Below are positions 13,059 through 26,517 of a stretch of 64,000 nt of DNA, piece after piece. A model generated the notes under the pieces. That model had not been told where the DNA came from, ran no database searches, and saw nothing but the letters and a program-made list of their open reading frames with translations. Within the stretch, counting starts at the first letter, position 1, and each line of letters starts with the position of its first letter. The position numbers were made by a program, and so were the translations under genes. The DNA is from Nageia nagi (Eukaryota > Pinophyta), in assembly GCA_050084985.1 (NCBI GenBank), contig JBITNC010000001.1:179614001-179678000 (forward strand), read 5' to 3'.

Positions 13059-13849
13059 TTCATAGAGATAGTGCACAACTTGTAAAAACATAGAAGCAAT
13101 AGTGAATATATGCTAATGCTTGCATCTTCTTTGGTTTTGACCTTGGTAATTTTTAATACCATTCAATGTTATAAAATATTGTAGCTTGTTGTTTAGTGAA
13201 TAATATTTTTTATTATTATCCACAACATCAACATCAACATTCAATCCACAGACCCTTATCCATGCATACATGTAACATAGTCTAATAATAGGATGAGACC
13301 ACAATAATTGGGCAATTTTTTATGGCAATAATGATGCACTTAGAAAATTTTAGGTCAAATAAGAACTAGATTTGATATACCTTCTTATATATCAAAAAAA
13401 ATGTTGAGCAAGATCATTCTCTATGCATATACCTTATTTTTTGATATTTATTGTTATTTATTTTAATGTTAATTTATTAATTTATATATTAATTTATTTT
13501 ATTTAATATTGTATATTATTTATTTTATATGTTATTCTAATGTAAACATTATTTTTGAAGTGGAATTTATTGTTTATTCAATTCATTTATTTTTTTAATA
13601 TTGAAGCTGATGTTTAACAAATGGATTCACATGTGATCTTTTGCTCTCCACTCCACCCCCATGCTATAGCTAGAGAATGCCTCTTGATGTTAAAAAGATG
13701 CATGGTTTTCATGGTGTATATTAATATGGGCATTAGTTTTAGATGATAGATGGATGGTTGAGATTACCTCTCGATCATATAAGGACATCGATTCTTTGTA
13801 GATGGTCGATTTCATAATTAAGAGCCTTGTTTTAGAAGAAAATACCTAC
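13059..13849. other. Intergenic, no recognised feature
   Basis: AT-rich sequence without a convincing open frame, repeat pair or element end. Confidence 0.4.
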
Positions 13850-13945
13850 GATGTTATTATTATTGTTGTTGTTATTTCATAATTATTATTATTTTCTTAT
13901 AATTATTAATTTTTAAATTTATTATTATCATTATTTTTTTTTTAT
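13850..13945. repeat. ATT-rich imperfect trinucleotide tract
   Basis: Interrupted TTATTATTATT runs on the plus strand followed by a T-rich stretch; first of four such tracts in this 2.2 kb region. Confidence 0.75.
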
Positions 13946-14511
13946 GGTTAAAAAAAACTTTATTTATACTAAGAAAAAAAAGAATAGAGAGAAACAATGT
14001 ATTGTTACTACCAAAACTAGGCCATAATGGCATACAAGGTTAAACCAAAAACTATTGAACTATGTAGAGAAGGATCACCGGATGCTAAGTGTACCATTGA
14101 GAAAGTAAGGTAGATGAATTTTGCATTCAATTTGGCTTTTTTGGAGATTAAAGTTTGAGATTGTGGACCCCCACTAAGTGATGGAAATTCTTAAGAGATA
14201 AACCTCCATGTTTTTTTATAAGATTCCTACTTGTCTTTTTGAACTTCAAATGTGTTTGCTTGATAGTTGGAGCCATTGAGTTATGCTTGAAGGGATGATA
14301 AGGTGCTTTGAGAGATGTTGATGTTGAAGTTGTATGCATGTTTTTTGTCATCGTGCTACTAGGTGGGATCCTTATCAGAGTAACTTTGTACTATCTAAGC
14401 TATTAACATTTTTTGAGGAGGAGCTTGAGGGATGGATGACTAAGCCTAAGTCTCTATGGGGACTATGGGATTAGGGGAATGCTTTTCAAAAGTTTGAGGC
14501 ACTTGATTTCA

Positions 14512-14735
14512 TTATTATTAATTTTTTTTATTATTTTTATAATTCTTATTATTATTATTTTAATATAAATTTAATTTTTAATATATATAAATTTTGTAAT
14601 TTATATTTATAATTTATATTATTATTTTACTATTCTTATTATAATTATTATTAATATTTTCTTATTATTCATATTATTATTTATTGTTATTATTTATTAT
14701 TATTATTATCCTTATTAATTATTATTATTATTTTA
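14512..14735. repeat. ATT-rich imperfect trinucleotide tract
   Basis: About 220 bp of interrupted ATT repeats, T-rich on the plus strand, with longer TTATTATTATTA runs at its right end. Confidence 0.8.
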
Positions 14736-15189
14736 TGAATTCTATGTTAGTGTCAAATTACTTCGTTATTAGAGTCCATATTGTTGTAGAAAAAGATTTA
14801 CAACATGTATAACATTGAAATAACATGTGTTAGATAGCTTTGACTCAAAAGAACTAAATAACATTTGAGCTATTGTTATTAAAGCATGGTATCAAATAAT
14901 AAAAATGGTGCATATAGAGAAAATAGAAAAGCAAGTTTATCCATGGGCATGGTCTTATTAGCTAGAACGAAACTCCTAATTGAGTTTTAACAATGAGTTG
15001 TTTGGATGTTTTTATGGATGTGTACATTGAATGTAAGGAATTATTTATCATATCTAAGCTCAGGTTTGTATCTTTCTCATATTAGTTCATAATTTGATGT
15101 GTTTGAAATTGTGATCTTGTAGAAGAAGATATAAATTTGTTACAAGAAATAGTTGAAAGATATATAAAACCCTCAACAAATAAAAAAAA

Positions 15190-15490
15190 TACTATTACTA
15201 ATAAAAAATATTAATATTAATATTATTATTATTATTATTACTATTATTATTGTTATTTAATTTTTAAATTATTGTTATTATTATTAATTTTTTAATATTA
15301 TTATTGTTATTATTATTAAATTTTTTAATATTATTATTATTATTATTAATATTTTTTTTATAATTTTATTATTATTTTACTATTATTATTACTATTAATA
15401 TAATTTTTATTAAATTTTTTAATGTTATTTTTGTTATTAATTTTTTTAATTACTATACTTTTTATTTTTATTATTATTATTATTATTGTT
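15190..15490. repeat. ATT-rich imperfect trinucleotide tract
   Basis: About 300 bp of ATT repeats with AATTTTTTAAT-type interruptions. It abuts the first tRNA-like segment. Confidence 0.85.
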
Positions 15491-15513
15491 TATCTTCACA
15501 ACAATACATGGGT

Positions 15514-15585
15514 ACCATTGAAGGGATTTGAACTTGTGACCTCCCCCCATCGAATTGAAGCACTTTTCCACCATAGTGTGCCCTT
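15514..15585 (-). repeat. tRNA-like segment, possible SINE head (copy 1)
   Basis: The plus strand reads AGGGATTTGAACTTGTGACC, then CCACCATAGTGTGCC about 45 bases on. Reverse-complemented, this resembles an internal pol III box B (GGTTCGAANCC) and, more weakly, a box A, at about tRNA spacing. The match is imperfect and no cloverleaf was established. A tRNA-derived SINE remnant is the likeliest reading. Confidence 0.35.
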
Positions 15586-15711
15586 TGGGACTAAAAATTT
15601 AGGCTAAAATTTTGATGATTCTATGTCCATATGTGTGTAATGGGGAGTCTTATAACCTGGGTTTTACCACTTCCTTTATTACCCCTCCACATGGGAATAG
15701 TTTCCTCTTTT

Positions 15712-15776
15712 TTGCTAGTGGGATTAGAACCCTTGACCTTCCAAAGGGAGATCGAGAGACCTTACCACTACACCTC
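15712..15776 (-). repeat. tRNA-like segment, possible SINE head (copy 2)
   Basis: The plus strand reads GGGATTAGAACCCTTGACC and then CTTACCACTACACC. The first matches the complement of a box B with one difference, and CCACTACACC matches the complement of a box A closely, about 30 bases apart as in a tRNA. It has the same orientation as the copy 200 bp upstream and is followed directly by another ATT tract. Confidence 0.4.
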
Positions 15777-15784
15777 ACAACAAT

Positions 15785-16085
15785 TATTACTATTAATATT
15801 ATTATTATTTTTTAATTTTTTCTATTATTATTATTATTTGAAGTGTTATAAATTTGTTATTAATATTTTTCTTATTTTTATTATTATTATTATTAATTGT
15901 TATTATTGTTATTTTTATTATTATTTTTTATTGTAAATATTACTATTTTTATTCATTTTTTATTATTTTATTTATTTATTATTATTAAATTTTTTAATCT
16001 TCTTGTTATTATTTTTATAAAAAATTAATTTTAATATAAATTTTATTTTTTATATTTAAAATTTATATTTATAATTTAAAACTTT
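15785..16085. repeat. ATT-rich imperfect trinucleotide tract
   Basis: Directly follows the second tRNA-like segment. Interrupted TTATTATTATT runs grade into TTTATTTAT and then AT-rich sequence. Confidence 0.8.
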
Positions 16086-17739
16086 ATTATTTATATTTTT
16101 AATTGATTTAAATTTTAATTTAATTAATTGACTTCAATTAAATTTGAACACATTTTATGGAATTCAAATGCATGGATGATGGAGAGGCGATATGTGTAGG
16201 TGGGATGGAGGGAAAAGAGTTACATGGAAAGTGAGGGAACAAGAGATTCATGTAGAAACTCCCATGTTTCTCTACCTAAATTTAGTGGTGTCATTTTAAA
16301 TTATGATGTGCTATAAATCTAATTAATTTGGGTTGTGGATGTGGCACATAGAGCTTGGATTGTGATTAATAGAGTTTAGGTTTGGTAGCCCCAATTTTCA
16401 TGGGAATTAAAAGAAGAGGAAGGTTGGAAGTTATGGTTTTAGGAATATAAATCCTGATATGCAACTTAGTAAATATGGTAGTTAATATTTTGGGTTGTTA
16501 AGGGAAGGTATTCATGGTCATGGTAGTGGTAATTTTAGGTTATAAATGGATGATGGTCATGGGATAGGGAGTGGTAATTTTGAGGGGGTGTTGAATTTTA
16601 TTTTGGAGTGGAGGATGGAATGAAGAAGAGGTTTTAAATATCTAGGATCCAATTTAAAGATCCAAGATCCAAGGCCAACATGGAAGATGGCAAAGCAAAA
16701 AAAGAAAAGATCATTGCAAAAACTAAGGAGATAGGAGGCAAGGAAGAAGAGAGATAAGAGATGCAAAGAGCTAGAAGAGAAGGAGGTAATGGAGGAGGCA
16801 TGAGGAATTAAGGCTAACAATTTGATTTCTTCCAATGGGGGAGATCATCTTGCAAGAAATGAAGTGTCTATTCCTCTTCATGAGATAACTATAGTAGAAA
16901 TCATTTGATAAGATGCATGATTCAGATATAGTCTTATGGAATGAAATATATACAATCTATGCACAAAATAGAGATGTTGGTGCATGATGTATCCATATAT
17001 CCCAAATATTCAATTCCTAAGAACAACATGCATGGATTCAAAATCATCCTATCTCACACATCCAAAATACCACCAACCTTAACCAATTGCACCACCATTT
17101 CCTATGACTCCATCAACCCAACTTTGATAAACCATCCATAAAATCATAATAAATATAAATGGTAAAATAAGAAATTTAACCCAATATCATGAATTTATTG
17201 CTAAGTTTTAATGTAATATTATTAATTATGATGCCATCACTCTTATTGATTATGATTATTCCATTTACCTTCACATGTCATAAAATCAATCACCAATATA
17301 AATAAATAATCCACACAACCCTAGAAATTGAACTATGCAATGACTTTGCAAGGAAACTCTACCTCAAAGAGCTATCCAAGGGAGCAAAATGTACTTTTTT
17401 GAGAGGAATGTATTGAATTAAGGAAGTAAGGGTGCACCCATTGAGAAAATTACATCACCAAAATGAATGCCTACAATACATAAACCATCAATCAATAAAT
17501 AAAATATGATAATCAACCAACAAACCAAAATACCACTAGTTTCACATGTAATACCATCTCACTGATTTGAACATTTATACATATCATATCAAACAAACAA
17601 AACACACCACCAGATAAGACTAAGAACCAACAAAGTAGAGGGAGTAGCAGAGCCACTAGTAAATAAAGAGTTGCAAAGCTACCAATGGAGGAGCTAACTA
17701 GCAAAAGGGAGAGAAATGCAACCAAAAATAAAGCATCCC
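16086..17739. other. Intergenic; G/A-rich patch, no recognised gene
   Basis: Positions 16180-16860 are richer in G and A than their surroundings (GGATGGAGGG, GGAAGAAGAG type runs) but show no conserved coding frame. From about 17480 the sequence may already belong to the decayed coding region that follows. Confidence 0.35.
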
Positions 17740-20540
17740 TATCTCATCAATCAGGAAAAGGATTAGTATGTGGAATGTCCACTCAACTACCACTTCATAA
17801 AGGTATTACAAGGAGAACCCAAAGATATCATACATCAAAACTATAAAGATGAAGGAACCAAAGATCTTAGAGGCATAGAAGGATATGCTTGCATTTATAG
17901 AGCACCAAAGGAAGATATTCAATAAGGTAGGACTAATGAATCTAATCAACATGCCAAAACTTTTTTCCTACATAAATGTGATAAATTTCATCTATTGTTG
18001 CTACCATCAAAACAACTATAGTTAGATAAGCCATATGAAATAACATAGGAGGTTATCAAGTGAATAACTAGACTAAAACATATAGGATCTGATCATTACC
18101 ACTTAACATAATGGAGGAATCTGGTAAAAGCTATGGTGGTAGAGTGCCTAATGGGCACAAAAATAAATACAAAAGTGGTGGAATTGGGATTGATTATGCT
18201 ACCCCTTGGGAGAAAATAAGATTGATCATCAAAATTTTACACAAACCTCCATGGTCTAATGATAAATTTCATGACATGGATAAAGGAGGTCTAGAGCTTG
18301 ATTCAAGACCACAAAAGGATACTAGTTTAGGATATTACAGTATTTGGTAGTGAAGTCTACTGATCTGATATATAGAAGCTAGGCTTCCACATAAAGTTGA
18401 TTATAGTAACTACCAAAAATTCATCAAATTTGTTAAAATGAAACAAGTAAGAAAGGGGGAGTAGTCAAGTAATCCATCCCAAGTAGGCCCAAGCTCCATT
18501 GTATCGATTCAATCATCCTTAGAGTGCATTGCAAAAAGGAAAGAGCAAGACCTAGAGACTAACGAGTAGGGAACACTTGCAAAATAAATAGAGGAGGTAA
18601 TGCATTGATGAAGAACCTAGTAAAGAAATGACAGCAAATGAAGTTAACTGAATAGAGATACCTTAAGAGCCAATAAAGATTAAAATTTTAGATACTAAGT
18701 AATCCATCCAACACATTATTGATGAAAAAAACACCATCACCCCCAAATTCATTGTATTGTTAGAGTTGTCTTCCATACCTAGCCACCACCATATCAAATA
18801 AGTCATGATATCATTGTTCTATTTTTATTCTAGTATTTGCTCCTATTCTTATTCTAGTTAGTACTATTTCAACTTCTAATTCCATACTGATACCTATCAC
18901 TACTTCATAAACACTTTTAATACCATAAATCACTAACCTTATCAATGCTATCATTATCATACTTCCACCAACCAGCCTTCTAGTAGCCAATAACATATCC
19001 CTCATTATTAAAGTAGAGTAGGGACAAACACACATTCCTAGAAACACCCCTACCCAGACTCATATTATAATTCTATTTCAAAGTTCATTAAGCCACAAAA
19101 CTAACCAATCTCATACTCCCATATTACTAAAAATTAACATTCTAAACTAGTTGATACAAGCCATTATTTTATCCTAGACCACTACTTAATTAGTGAAATA
19201 ATGAACAAAAACATCAACTCATTCCACCAAGCTTATGAATTTCAACATCAAGAGCTCATAAACATTGTCTAATCGATCATATACCAACTCCAACAACACA
19301 CCTAATATACTTCCATCCAATTTACAAATCTAACAATAAATTTGGAATAATTAGTCATTGCTTCCATAACCAAAATCACCTAACTCATCGATAACTATGC
19401 CCTTATTGGCCTTATCCATGATAAATTTTCCTCCATCAAATTCCAACTAGACCATACCATTGATCAACACATACAAATGATCACCACCCATCACTAAAAA
19501 GAGATCATACTACAATAGTTGCACCAAGAGGAGATAGATAAAATAATAGCTACTTATAAGGTAGAAATAGAGAAGTATAAGGAAGAGATCAATCAATTGA
19601 GGATGAATCAACTAGTTAAAAACACACAAACAACAACCAAATAACTTTGGGTTGAACAAGAAGTGGTAATGGAAAATCTTTAACTTTAGAAGGAGAAGAA
19701 AATCAATACATTTAAACTAAATTGGGATAAGGATGCTAAAGAGCTCCACATTGGTAAAGGAATGGTCAAACAAATGCTCAAGGTAGGAACATAAGAAAAT
19801 ACAAAGTTGGTTGAACTAACTAAGCAACTACATAAGGAGATCAATTGAGTCATAAAAGAGATAGAATAGATCAATGCCATGAAATAAGAGATAGGTTGAC
19901 TAAACAAGGAGTTAGAAATAGTAAAAACTATGTAAAGGAATTTGGAGAAACTCTAGTAGGAGAAAGAAAAATAATATAATCAACATAAGGAAGAACTGAC
20001 TTAGTCTATCAATGAAATTTAGAATGATATCCATCTCTATAGGGTCATTTTCTTCAATATCTAGAATTTCATAAATTAGCACCAATAGGTAGACTTAGAA
20101 GGCATCAATAAACAAATGGTTGAATTTCACCAAAGAGATTAAGAAATACAAAAATAGTTTTCACTATCAATTGACAAACTCCAAGAGATAACAATAATTA
20201 ACCAACAAGTGTTAGATCTGGTAGTTCAAGTGAAAGAGATGCAAATTATAATTGAAACTATAATAAAGGGGATATAACAAATAAATAAAGTACACCATAC
20301 ATAGATAACATAATTATAGTAGTTGATAGCACAAGAGATACCTAATTCCTTATAGGAAATTCAGTCCAAGATGCATCTTACCTTTTTTCATTGTTAAATT
20401 AACCACAACATCAAGGTTTAGATTCTTTAGTAGGATCAATACTCACCTCATCCTAAGCTCAGCACCATCAACCCACTACCTCAAATGTTAACCCCCATGC
20501 AACAACCCACAATGGTGAATCTCATACCGATGATGTTGCA
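17740..20540 (+). pseudogene. Long decayed coding region, unidentified multi-domain protein
   Basis: Coding-like sequence continues on the plus strand for about 2.8 kb, with frame changes and many stops. Readable islands are MKEPKIL followed by DMLAFIEHQRKIFNKVGL (about 17850-17930); a hydrophilic segment starting MEESGKSYGGRVPNGHK (18111) through SGGIGIDYATPW and ILHKPPWSNDKFHD to 18350, then VDYSNYQKFIKFVKMKQ to about 18455; a Ser/Thr/Pro-like stretch around 18800-18960; and a Lys/Glu-rich, coiled-coil-like part (about 19500-20330). Many stops are TAG or TAA where Gln would suit. I do not recognise the protein. The islands resemble repeat-borne reading frames common in gymnosperm DNA, but that is memory-level inference. 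It could be the gag-like protein of an unclassified element. Confidence 0.5.
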
Positions 20541-22330
20541 CGAGAGAAATTAGTTGTCTCATGGCTTAAAATTAATATCTAGGATCATGAAGTGCAATAT
20601 AATCAAGTTGGGCTATGAACCATATTATGGGTTGATGATATATGAATGAATGTATTTTTAAAGTTAATATAGTAAAGGCACTTTTTGTTCAATTTATGAT
20701 ATTATATACATGCATGATGAAGGTATAACTAGAAAAGTAAAAAAAAAAACTAAAATATGATCCTAAGAAGTTAAAATTGATTAAGGATGATTACGAAATG
20801 AGAAAAATACCTAAAAAAGAAAAATTGCTAAACTAGAAGGATAATTTATAAAAAAGAATAAATAATAAAGGATGGCATGCTTAGTAACTTATAAATTACT
20901 AGGGAAGACACCACCCATCCCATGATTGTTTCAATGGCTCATCAATTTTACTTTAATTCTTGAGATGCAAACTATTATCCCTAAGATCTGATCCCTTACT
21001 CATAACTAGAATGCCATCAATTCTTGATGATTTCTTACCTCATTAGAATCTTGATCATACAAACAACTTACCAATCAGAGGTAGATGGATGGGAGATGAT
21101 AATCAAGGCTATCAAATACATGACTATAGTAGTGTATTGCCATTGAATATTCTTTGAAGATGAGTGGGAATTCACTAAATTAAGGTTTTCCTTTTCATAT
21201 TGGCCTTATGAAACCCCTCAAGTATATGCTTAAGATGTGCAACAAAAATATTGACTCATGAACCCCCTAATGACTATTTAATCAAGAGCTTTATTGTAAG
21301 CAAAGGAGTATTGGGATGGATAATGCAATGGTTACCCTATATGAGGGTAGTATTTGATTACACTAACTATTTAACTTGACCTTATCAACCAAGGATTGAC
21401 AGTATATGGGTGTTTTAATTTTGGAGAACCCAAATTCAGTGTCAGATAAGAAGAATCCATCAATTGAAAGTGATTTTTAAGAAACTTACATGAATATTAT
21501 ATAATTAGAAAAAGCAAATGTGAAATACTAGGAACCCCATTTGCACCACTACTAAATTGAACTTACATAAGGTTTTGTACTTCCCTATCAATAATCTAGT
21601 TACTATTGTTATCAAACATTTTTAGAAGAGAGAATCATATGCTTGGGAATTAGACATTTATGGAGAGGAATTGCTCATAAAGGTGAATGCTTGAAAAGTA
21701 TTTTTGGAGTCTAAACTTAATATGATAATGAATTTTTTACGATTTTGATAAGGTCCCACACCTTGAATCATTCTAGACTGTGCTACTCATATCTTGTTGT
21801 GACATCTTTTGATTTTATACAGATCAATTCCCAAGTACAACTACATGAGATTGAATGGATTATCAATTGATTATTAAGAATGAATATTGTGTATGATTTT
21901 TGTAATTATTTTGTGTAAACCCATGATCTAGTACCAATGCCCCTTGAATAATGGTGAAAATGTTGTAAAAAAATGAGTGTCGATCTCATTACAAGAATTA
22001 GAAGGAGAAACCAGAAGAGATGTCACATTGACTTTCTATGAAGAAGATTAATAATTAATGAAGTAAGTTATTAGTATGCGAATCGAGGATTATTTTGATG
22101 ATTAAGTTGGTGAGGATGTTAGTAGGAGAGAATTTCACTTCATTAGTTTGATTGAACATTAATTGGGTTGTATTACTACCTAAATCCCATTAGTTATTCC
22201 TCATGTTAGCCATATCTGACTGAATTGATGCATCCTCTCAATGATTGACTAAGGATGCTAAAGAGGGACCAATAATAGAGTGGAGAAGTGTAGGTAAGAG
22301 TTAAGAGAGGGATAGATAGAGAAATATTAC
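20541..22330 (+). other. Decayed sequence downstream of the unknown coding region
   Basis: Fragmentary open frames continue (around 20520-20650 and 21120-21480) but no domain is recognisable. The end, about 22240-22370, ends in ATTATTATTAATAATAAATAC and resembles a transcript 3' end. The whole 17.7-22.3 kb stretch may be one dead element. Confidence 0.3.
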
Positions 22331-23984
22331 TTATCATTGTAACTTATTATATAGATTATTATTAATAATAAATACTTGATCCCCCTTTTATTCATGTCTT
22401 GATTACTATCTCTTTTATTTATGTTGTTCCTTTTCATTTTCTCATTGATCCTTTATTGTAGATAATAACCACCCAACCAATTCATTTGGTCAACATCATG
22501 CCTGACATCCGTGTACCATGGTTGAGAATGTTTTCCTATGAATTGTTTGACAAGATGCATGATTTATGTATAAATCCTATTGCAAGTATTTCAATTTGTT
22601 GCATGTTGGTTGATAAGTGAGTGATTATGTAAGGGAATTGTTGAATACATATACATTGCAAGGGCTAGTGAATTGTTTGATAAGACACATTAGATAGAAA
22701 GTGATCAATAATTGAAAACATTTCAATTATTTGAATCCTACCATGGACATTCTTCCAACCATCAATCATTGTAGTGAGGTCCAAACTCTCAAAGTGGGGT
22801 ATGCCTTTAGCTTAATTATTAATTGAAAATTCATTGAGTAATTTTGTTTTCAAAAAATGTAATTACATAATCAATTAATTACTAATAATTATATACTTTA
22901 TACTTAATTGACACATTGAAATATATTATTTTTCATCCAACATGAAATTTTAAGATAAAACAATGTGTATTTGAGTAAGCATTGATGGAAACGGTTGAAA
23001 ATTATTTGCCCTACTATGAGAAGAAAGGTGTGTCATATAATCTTGATTTAAATTGATAGAGAACCCCATATTGTCCCTCCAATACAATGAGTGTTGCTCA
23101 TATTAAGGTAGTAGAAAGGAGCCATTAAAACATGAGGCATTTAAGATATTGAAATTTGTGTTAAGTTTGTAAGAATGAAATGAATATTAATACATAATTA
23201 GAGAGAAATTTAAATCAATAAATATATATATATTACAAATATTTATTTATTTTTCAAATGAAAATTTACTTAATCTATATATTTTTATTTAATTCATATA
23301 AATTTCTAAAAAAACTTGTTTGATTCATATGAATTTCAAAATATACCTTATTGAAGAAAGAAAAAGCATCATCTTGATAATAATTTTATGAAAAAAAATA
23401 AATTATCAAAATCTAACATGATTCTAAAATAGATTTTATAAAAGTATTAACTTTCTAAACATACCATAATGAATTTGTTTCATCTTGCTAATAATTTTAT
23501 TTAAAATCCAACTTATCAAAAATCTAGCATACAATAAATTCTATAAAGTATAAACTTAAAAAAGATAATGACTTTTCTTATTATTATAACCAAATGAAGT
23601 ACAAGAATTCTTTTGGTTGTTTAAAAAATGAATTGATTAAATAAATATAATAATTTCCCTTAAATATAATATATAGAAATGTAGTTACTATACAAATACT
23701 TTTATTGCTTTTCATTATGATATTTTTGTTATAGATACTAACTTAAAAAATAATAAAATTTTATATTAATAATTTTAAATTAAAAGATAATGGATTTCCA
23801 TGTTACACCCTTTTAATAATTTTAAATATGTATGAGTAATTTTATTTATTATATAGAAAATAAAATATAAAAGATTGATTAAATTTTGATATTGGTATGA
23901 TCTAAAATTATTTAATTGTTATAAATATAGTTAACTTTTTATATAATTTTAATTTAGCATTTCCTTATTCCTAAATATATAGAT
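22331..23984. other. AT-rich intergenic stretch, no recognised feature
   Basis: No convincing coding run, element end or RNA gene seen. Confidence 0.4.
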
Positions 23985-24241
23985 ATGAAAATGATGAAAT
24001 ATATAAGATTAGATTTGATATTACTGTAAAATAAAATTGATTTAATTAGGGGAATGTAACAACCCTTTGACCAATCAAGTATGAAACCCCAATTATGATA
24101 ATTTAGTTGATTTATGAAAATGATGAAATATATAAGATTAGATTTGATATTATTGTAAAATAAAATTGATTTATATGAGAATGTAACAACCCCTTCGACC
24201 AATCAAGTATGAAACCCCAATTATGATAATTTAGTTGATTT
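23985..24241. repeat. Tandem duplication, two copies of ~129 bp
   Basis: Copy 1 (23985-24113) and copy 2 (24114-24241) both run from ATGAAAATGATGAAATATA to ATAATTTAGTTGATTT with few differences. Each holds ATGTAACAACCC, a motif that resembles the start of some plant gypsy LTRs. The low divergence suggests a recent duplication. Confidence 0.92.
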
Positions 24242-26517
24242 TTCATACTTAAAATTAATATTCTTTCCATGCATGCTATGGGACAAGCTGAGAAGTCATA
24301 AACAAAGGAAGTATATATGGGAGCAATGAAAAAATATCCATATTATTGAAAGTAACTCTTTGATTAATGATGACTCTAGTAATTTTGATCTTGCGGGATG
24401 GTCAATCTCAATAGGTAAAATTTTGTGCACATATATTTAGTGTGAATATTACTTTGCATGATGAATTAATTCAATTGCAAAGGAAATTTTTAGATGCATG
24501 GATTTAATTTTACATCATGGTATTTTAACTTTATATTCAATAATTTTAAGGATTACTAAAATATGTTTAACCTAGGGATGAGATGGAAAAAGAATTATTA
24601 ATCTACCTTAGCATCTAAATATTGCCTCCTCCCAAATACCTTAAAATTTTATGTGATGTGTCTTAAATAATTGAACACTATTTAAACCTTGTGGCTTAAA
24701 AACAAACATAGAGTAAAATGAGACATACGGAGAAACATTTTATTCTCCACCCAAAATAAAATTAGTGATGCAAGTCATAATAATGCTTTTAAAATTATTT
24801 TTCAAAACGTTAGCTATAAATTCCTTAAAGGATTTCAAAGAAAAGGGAGGATTCTATTTTTTTAAAGGCAAGTTCCTGTTGAAAAAGTTGATCAAGTGGG
24901 AGTCTCTCTTTTGATGACAGGTGCACCCCTATTTATTTTTTATAATTTCTACTTCCCCCTGTGAGTATGTACTTGTATATTCCTTTTTGCATGTCTTTTA
25001 CTAGTTGTCTTATTTATGTTCATTGGGATTCTGTGAATGTTTTGAATGCTCCTTGCTCAATTTTTGGTTCTTCATGTTTCACCATAATAAAAAATATGGT
25101 ACCTCTAAATTTTATAGAGATTGTTGAGATTTGTAAGAATTATTTTATTACATCCTCATCTAATCAATCAATAGTTTGAGAGTAATAATATTATCGCAAA
25201 AGAGTGGGTTGCTTAGCTCGGTTATGACTTTGTTGGAAATTTCCAAAAGAATACTAATTTATTCTTTTTGGTTTCCTAAGTATAGATTATAAAATTGTCG
25301 TATAATAGGACTTTGTAACCTTTTTTGATATACTCTCTTTTCATTTCCATATAAGAGGATAGAGGTTTATATAAGATCTTCTTCCTTAGAATGCCACTAT
25401 AAATTATGATGAATACATACGGCATCCACGACCTGCAAGCATTAGTACTTATGAGTTCTTCCTTGAATTTATGCATAAATAATTTATGAAATTAAGATTG
25501 TGAGTCATTACCTAGTTAGATGCGAGGTCAATTTTTTATGTCGAGGAAGCTAATCATTTTGCAAGCGTCCTTTTCTTTGTTTGTACAACCTATGTCTTTT
25601 AAATCTCATCATTATGATTTATTTTTTGTAATAGTGACAATTTTGTTGATATCTCATTAATGTATAATCATTTTACAAAATCATTCCCGCATCCTGCTTC
25701 ATATTTACAATATCATACTAAGTCTACATCTATTTCTATCAATAAATATTTGATATAGTAGTTAGAAAATACTTTGGTGATTATCAAAAGCGACTCTCAT
25801 TGGTGAAAATTTCAAACTCAGTCATGTTTAAAAAAAAATGTTATAAAGTTGTAACTATGATGTGTTGCTGTCAATGGTGGTTTTCAAGTTATGTTGATAT
25901 GAGAAAATCAAAATAATGGATACATAGAACTAAATTGTTATCATCAAAATATGTTTTTTTTAGAAAATGGGATATGGCAAACAATATAGATTTTACCATC
26001 CTTTCTACAAATCAATCTGAGTATGAATAGTATTAAAACTTTATGACCCATGATCGAATGCCTATCATTTCCATATCATTCATGACTTTGATCGTTCGAT
26101 GAATAAAAAAAAGAACATAACTTTTTATCTCCTTGGCATCCATTCAAAAATGAGAAATCATTTGAGGGAGTATCCGTAAATTAATTTTCATTTCATTTGG
26201 TAGTACTTTAAAAACTCGTCAGTCCTTTTTGCTATATGCAAATCTATTACAGTAAGACCTTGATTTGCAAGTTCTTATTATGGAGTCTTCAAATAAATTA
26301 AATGTGAAATATCTAATTCTTTTGTAGATTTCTCTATTTGGAAGATCGATGTCTCATATCATTTAGTAGAAGACCCAAATCTATATCTAGCTATCACATG
26401 ACTTATTCCTTTGTGGTTACAAACCAATTAAAGGAAAAATAATATTTTTATTTGTTTGAAGGAGTAAATCCTCAATTTTTGTTACCTACTCCTCGTTGGA
26501 ACAATAGTATTTGTAAT
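24242..26517. other. Unclassified intergenic sequence
   Basis: Less AT-rich than its surroundings between about 25500 and 26500, with more CG dinucleotides, but I could not recover a coding frame or paired terminal repeats. Confidence 0.35.

Noticed and set aside
15712-15776. A functional tRNA gene
   Set aside because: Only the box-like blocks are recognisable; acceptor-stem pairing and a clear anticodon arm were not found.
15612-15936. Small proteins in overlapping plus-strand frames
   Set aside because: They run through the tRNA-like segments and ATT tracts and have no conserved features.
23954-24202. Minus-strand 82-codon open frame with internal repeat
   Set aside because: Its repetition reflects the 129-bp DNA duplication; no start context or homology is evident.
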